8,324 nt of DNA from Firmicutes bacterium CAG:238 (GTDB lineage Bacteria > Bacillota > Clostridia > Peptostreptococcales > Anaerovoracaceae), in assembly GCA_000435615.1 (NCBI GenBank), contig FR882035.1, forward strand, positions 42,339-50,662, written 5' to 3'. Within the stretch, counting starts at the first letter, position 1, and each line of letters starts with the position of its first letter. The notes beneath the pieces were generated by a model that was not told the DNA's origin, ran no database searches, and saw only the letters and a program-made list of their open reading frames with translations. Both the position numbers and the translations under genes were made by a program. Below are positions 5,829-8,324 of the stretch, piece by piece.

Positions 5829-7814
5829 ATGAAGCAATTTGTATATTCATTCAATGAAGGTTCCAAAGAAATGCGGAACCTTCTTGGCAATAAGGGAGCC
5901 AATCTGGCAGAGATGATGCAGATCGGGCTTCCGGTGCCTTTCGGATTTACCGTTACTTCCAAGGCATGCGCCGAGTTTTATGAAAACGGCTGCAGGATAA
6001 CGGAAGAAATGGAGAACGAAATATTTGACAAGATAGCGGAACTTGAAGATGTAACCGGCAAAACATTCGGCAGAGGAGAGAATCCTCTGCTTGTTTCCGT
6101 GAGGACAGGTGCGGCAGTTTTCGTGCCGGGACTTGCGAAAACCGTTTTAAATGTCGGAATCAATGATGAGACCGCAGAGGCACTTTGCCGTTTGACGGGA
6201 AACAGGGAATTTGCCTATGATACTTATCGCAGGTTTAATGCAATGTATGCGGAGATTGTCGGAGACGGGGAAAAAGGCACGCTGCAAGATGCGAGAACGC
6301 AGCTTCTCGGCGCTGTAAAGGCGGCATTCCTTTCGTGGAACAGCGAAGAAGCACAGTCCTATCGCCGGCATCATGACTTTAATCCGGAAGAGGTGCAGGG
6401 TGTGGCCGTGAGCGTTCAAGCGATGACTTTCGGAAACCTCGGAAATGCATCTGCGGTGGGCATTGCAGCAACTCGCTGCTGCGAGACGGGAGAAAAGAAA
6501 CTGACCGGAAACTTTGCGGTAAGAGCACAAGGAAACGAAGCGGACACAACAAATATCCGGCAGGATATTTCGAGGCTGGCGGACAATTTTCCAAAGGTAT
6601 ACGAAGCCATACAAAAGATTTCCGGAATCCTGGAGCGTCATTACAAAGATGTCCAGACCATAGAATTTACGATTGAAAACAACAAGCTGTACATGCTTCA
6701 GACCTCCGCGGCGGACCGGACAGCAGAAGCTGCACTCAAAATCGCAGTCGACATGGTTTCGGAAGAACTCATCACGCAGAAAACCGCAATACTCAGGCAG
6801 GACGCAGAGAAAATGGAGCAGGTTATCTCGAAAATTGAAAGCGGCGCCATACCTTGCGAATCTGAACTTAAAAGGAACTACGATACACTTATGGAGTGGG
6901 TTGACGATGTAAGAGAACTGAAGGTCAGGGTAAATGCGGACAGTGCCGGCCAGGCAGCTGAAGCAGCGAAACTCGGTGCGGAAGGAATCGGTCTCTGCCG
7001 AACCGAGAATATGCTTTATAATGACGGAAAGATGCCAATGCTGAAAGAGATGCTTCTGACGCAGGATATCGCAAAGCGCGAAGAGATGCTTCAAAACCTC
7101 AAAGAAGAGCAAAAACGCAATTTTGAGCAGCTCTATCGCATCATGGGGGAACGACCTGTGACGATACGGCTTTTGGATTTACCGGTCACATTGCCTAAAA
7201 TTACGGAGATGCAGACAGAGGCAGTCATCGAAGCGGCACTTAAAGTGAGCGAAGAAACGGAAAGTGATATAAAAATCGAAATTCTGATTCCGATGATAAG
7301 TACGCTCGAAGAACTGCGAAGGGTGAAGAAGACCATAAGCGAAGCAGCGAAAGCCTGCACCGCAGATTCAGACAACAATCCTGACATCTTGATAGGAACG
7401 ATGATTGAGACCCCGAGAGCTGCCCTTATTGCAGACAAAATAGCCGCAGAATGCGATTTTTTCTCATTTGGGACAAATGATCTAACACAGATGGTTTTCG
7501 GGCTCTCAAGGGAAGCAGAAGCCTCCGGAGTTATCGAAAATTATGTGGAAAACGGAATACTGAGTGAGGATCCGTTCAAAACTTTGGATACAGACGGCGT
7601 AGGACGCCTTGTGGAACTTGCCGCGTCCATCGGCAAGCATACCAAGCAAAAACTGAAGCTTGGAATCTGCGGCAATCAGGCATCCGACAGCAGAACCATA
7701 GATTTCTGCCATAGAATCGGTATAAATTATCTGTCATGTCCGCCGGGCAGGGTGCCTGCTGCCAAACTGGCTGCGGCACAGGCAGCGGTCAGAAACGAGG
7801 GGAAAGAAATATGA
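5829..7814 (+). CDS. ppdK: Degenerate pyruvate,phosphate dikinase homologue lacking the phosphohistidine domain
   Basis: This protein is homologous to PPDK, which interconverts pyruvate + ATP + Pi and PEP + AMP + PPi, but it has 661 residues instead of about 874. Residues 1-320 are the ATP-grasp part (NLLGNKGANLAEM; LLVSVRTGA; IEFTIENNKLYMLQT), with about 44 residues missing near 145-155. Residues about 323-350 replace the whole swivel domain: there is no TSH motif and no His between 300 and 360. Residues 360-661 are the PEP-binding barrel (AEGIGLCRTE 384-393, GTMIETPRAAL 523-533, FFSFGTNDLTQM 544-555, NYLSCPPGRVPAAK 633-646), with about 48 residues missing near 451-456. By C. symbiosum numbering, K22, R92, E323, Q335, R561, R617, E745, N768 and C831 are kept; D321 is Thr277 and R337 is Ser293. 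Without the His carrier, normal catalysis is not expected. The intact frame and its coupling (ATGA overlap) to the next gene argue against simple decay. The start is ATG 5829 with GGAG at 5821-5824. A pyruvate/PEP-binding regulator is possible but unproven. Confidence 0.85.
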   Translation: MKQFVYSFNEGSKEMRNLLGNKGANLAEMMQIGLPVPFGFTVTSKACAEFYENGCRITEEMENEIFDKIAELEDVTGKTFGRGENPLLVSVRTGAAVFVPGLAKTVLNVGINDETAEALCRLTGNREFAYDTYRRFNAMYAEIVGDGEKGTLQDARTQLLGAVKAAFLSWNSEEAQSYRRHHDFNPEEVQGVAVSVQAMTFGNLGNASAVGIAATRCCETGEKKLTGNFAVRAQGNEADTTNIRQDISRLADNFPKVYEAIQKISGILERHYKDVQTIEFTIENNKLYMLQTSAADRTAEAALKIAVDMVSEELITQKTAILRQDAEKMEQVISKIESGAIPCESELKRNYDTLMEWVDDVRELKVRVNADSAGQAAEAAKLGAEGIGLCRTENMLYNDGKMPMLKEMLLTQDIAKREEMLQNLKEEQKRNFEQLYRIMGERPVTIRLLDLPVTLPKITEMQTEAVIEAALKVSEETESDIKIEILIPMISTLEELRRVKKTISEAAKACTADSDNNPDILIGTMIETPRAALIADKIAAECDFFSFGTNDLTQMVFGLSREAEASGVIENYVENGILSEDPFKTLDTDGVGRLVELAASIGKHTKQKLKLGICGNQASDSRTIDFCHRIGINYLSCPPGRVPAAKLAAAQAAVRNEGKEI

Positions 7815-8287
7815 TTGAATTTTGGGGGACAACCGCAGGGAGCATTTTGATGACATTGTTGATTTCAATGGTTCCGGTGCTTGAACTGCGGGCAGCCATT
7901 CCTGCCGGCGTAATAGCAGGGCTTGACATTCCGGTTGTCGTGGCAGCGGCAGTCATAGGGAATCTGATTCCAATTCCGTTCATTATCGTATTCATCAGGA
8001 AAATTTTCAAGTGGATGCAGACAAAGAGTGAAAAACTCGCGGCACTTGTAAAAAGGCTTGAGGATAAGGCGGACCGAAAAAAAGACAAGGTTCTCAAATA
8101 TGAATTCTGGGGACTCATGTTTTTCGTAGCGATTCCGCTTCCCGGAACAGGGGCATGGACCGGCGCACTGATCGCGGCAATGCTGGATATGCAGCTGAAA
8201 AGAGCCTTTCCTGCAATTGCTGCAGGTGTTGTAATTGCGGCAGTCATTGTAACCGTTGCAACATACGGAGTAGCAGCACTGATATAG
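7811..8287 (+). CDS. Small membrane protein, COG2426 / PF06695 (Sm_multidrug_ex) family
   Basis: This is an integral membrane protein of 158 residues. Family hallmarks are PVLELRAAIPAGV (22-34), IGNLIPIPFIIVF (49-61) and FVAIPLPGTGAWTGALIAAM (105-124). Hydrophobic segments lie at about 8-33, 40-63, 99-124 and 132-157. The first and third contain Pro/Gly breaks that suggest re-entrant loops. A basic, charged stretch (about 64-97) separates the halves and is probably cytoplasmic. The family name 'small multidrug export' has thin support; the ELRAAIP and PLPGTGAW loops recall DedA/VTT-type proteins, so a lipid or ion transport role is as likely. The start at ATG 7811 has GAGGGG at 7797-7802 and overlaps the dikinase-like stop by four bases. 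A longer reading from 7736 has no ribosome binding site and a non-membrane leader, so it was rejected. Confidence 0.88.
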   Translation: MIEFWGTTAGSILMTLLISMVPVLELRAAIPAGVIAGLDIPVVVAAAVIGNLIPIPFIIVFIRKIFKWMQTKSEKLAALVKRLEDKADRKKDKVLKYEFWGLMFFVAIPLPGTGAWTGALIAAMLDMQLKRAFPAIAAGVVIAAVIVTVATYGVAALI

Positions 8288-8297
8288 AATATAAGAA

Positions 8298-8324
8298 GGG
8301 GCTGTAGCATTAATGATTCCTGTT
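8298..8324 (+). terminator. Possible 5' arm of an intrinsic terminator, cut by the window edge
   Basis: Eleven bases after the last stop codon, GGGGCTGTA (8298-8306) begins a GC-rich stretch followed by an AT-rich loop-like segment. In Firmicutes such a sequence often pairs with TACAGCCCC and a T-run. The window ends before any second arm, so this is only a guess from position and composition. Confidence 0.25.

Noticed and set aside
6147..7112. A 321-codon open frame on the minus strand, antisense to the dikinase-like gene
   Set aside because: Its translation is Cys-, Phe- and His-rich without any recognisable family. It lies exactly opposite a strongly conserved protein, and no promoter or ribosome binding site was seen. 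It is a shadow of the plus-strand gene.
7736..7810. Earlier in-frame ATG for the COG2426 membrane protein
   Set aside because: The extra 25 residues are Cys/Gly/Gln-rich, unlike the family N-terminus. They overlap the conserved C-terminal motif of the dikinase-like gene and have no ribosome binding site, whereas ATG 7811 does.
5829..7814. Dikinase-like gene as a sequencing or assembly deletion of a normal ppdK
   Set aside because: Three separate losses would all have to be in frame. The remaining sequence also carries many substitutions at otherwise invariant PPDK positions, which a simple deletion artefact would not explain.
5829..7814. Identification as PEP synthase or PTS enzyme I instead of PPDK
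   Set aside because: Both share parts of the fold, but the N-terminal sequence, the spacing of K22/R92 and the C-terminal NYLSCPP..RVPAAKLAAAQA block match PPDK best. Enzyme I also has no N-terminal ATP-grasp domain.
1..8324. CRISPR arrays, insertion sequences, tRNA or rRNA genes, attachment sites
   Set aside because: No spaced direct repeats, transposase-like frame, terminal inverted repeats or cloverleaf sequence were seen, and almost every base lies within a recognised coding sequence.

Overview
The window is one uninterrupted, plus-strand cluster of nine genes from a bacterial chromosome. The base composition looks close to balanced by eye. The gene order (yqfD, phoH, ybeY, cdd, era, recO, then a single-chain glycyl-tRNA synthetase and a pyruvate,phosphate dikinase homologue) is the conserved yqf/era/glyS neighbourhood of Firmicutes. 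The yqfD remnant, the alpha2-type GlyRS and the dikinase homologue next to glyS point to an anaerobic Clostridia-type organism. A family or genus cannot be named from this sequence alone. No mobile element, CRISPR array, tRNA or rRNA is visible.

Layout: 1-255 is the 3' end of a YqfD-like sporulation gene. It overlaps phoH (221-1195, TTG start), which is followed by ybeY (1195-1668), cdd (1671-2051), era (2051-2962) and recO (2959-3720). These genes overlap or abut by a few bases, so they look translationally coupled. They form a housekeeping block: RNA/ribosome maturation (PhoH, YbeY, Era), pyrimidine salvage (Cdd) and DNA repair (RecO). After a 26-base gap with a very strong ribosome binding site comes a DUF4342 protein of unknown function (3747-4370). 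Next are glyQS (4397-5809), a shortened dikinase homologue (5829-7814) and a small membrane protein of the COG2426 / PF06695 family (7811-8287). No gap exceeds 26 bases, and no internal terminator is evident. Two sigma-A-type promoter candidates lie inside coding sequence: one in yqfD just ahead of phoH (133-161) and one in recO ahead of the DUF4342 gene (3526-3554).

The most unusual object is the 661-residue protein at 5829-7814. It is unmistakably of the pyruvate,phosphate dikinase (PPDK) family over its whole length and sits where Clostridia often carry ppdK. Compared with the remembered 874-residue Clostridium symbiosum enzyme, it has three in-frame losses: about 44 residues in the ATP-grasp domain, about 126 residues covering the entire phosphohistidine swivel domain with the catalytic His, and about 48 residues in the PEP-binding barrel. 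Key ATP-site residues are also replaced, while most pyruvate/PEP-pocket residues remain. The frame is intact, has a start, and is coupled to the next gene. It therefore looks like a maintained pseudoenzyme or ligand-binding derivative rather than a working dikinase or a decaying pseudogene. This is the best candidate in the window for an undescribed function.
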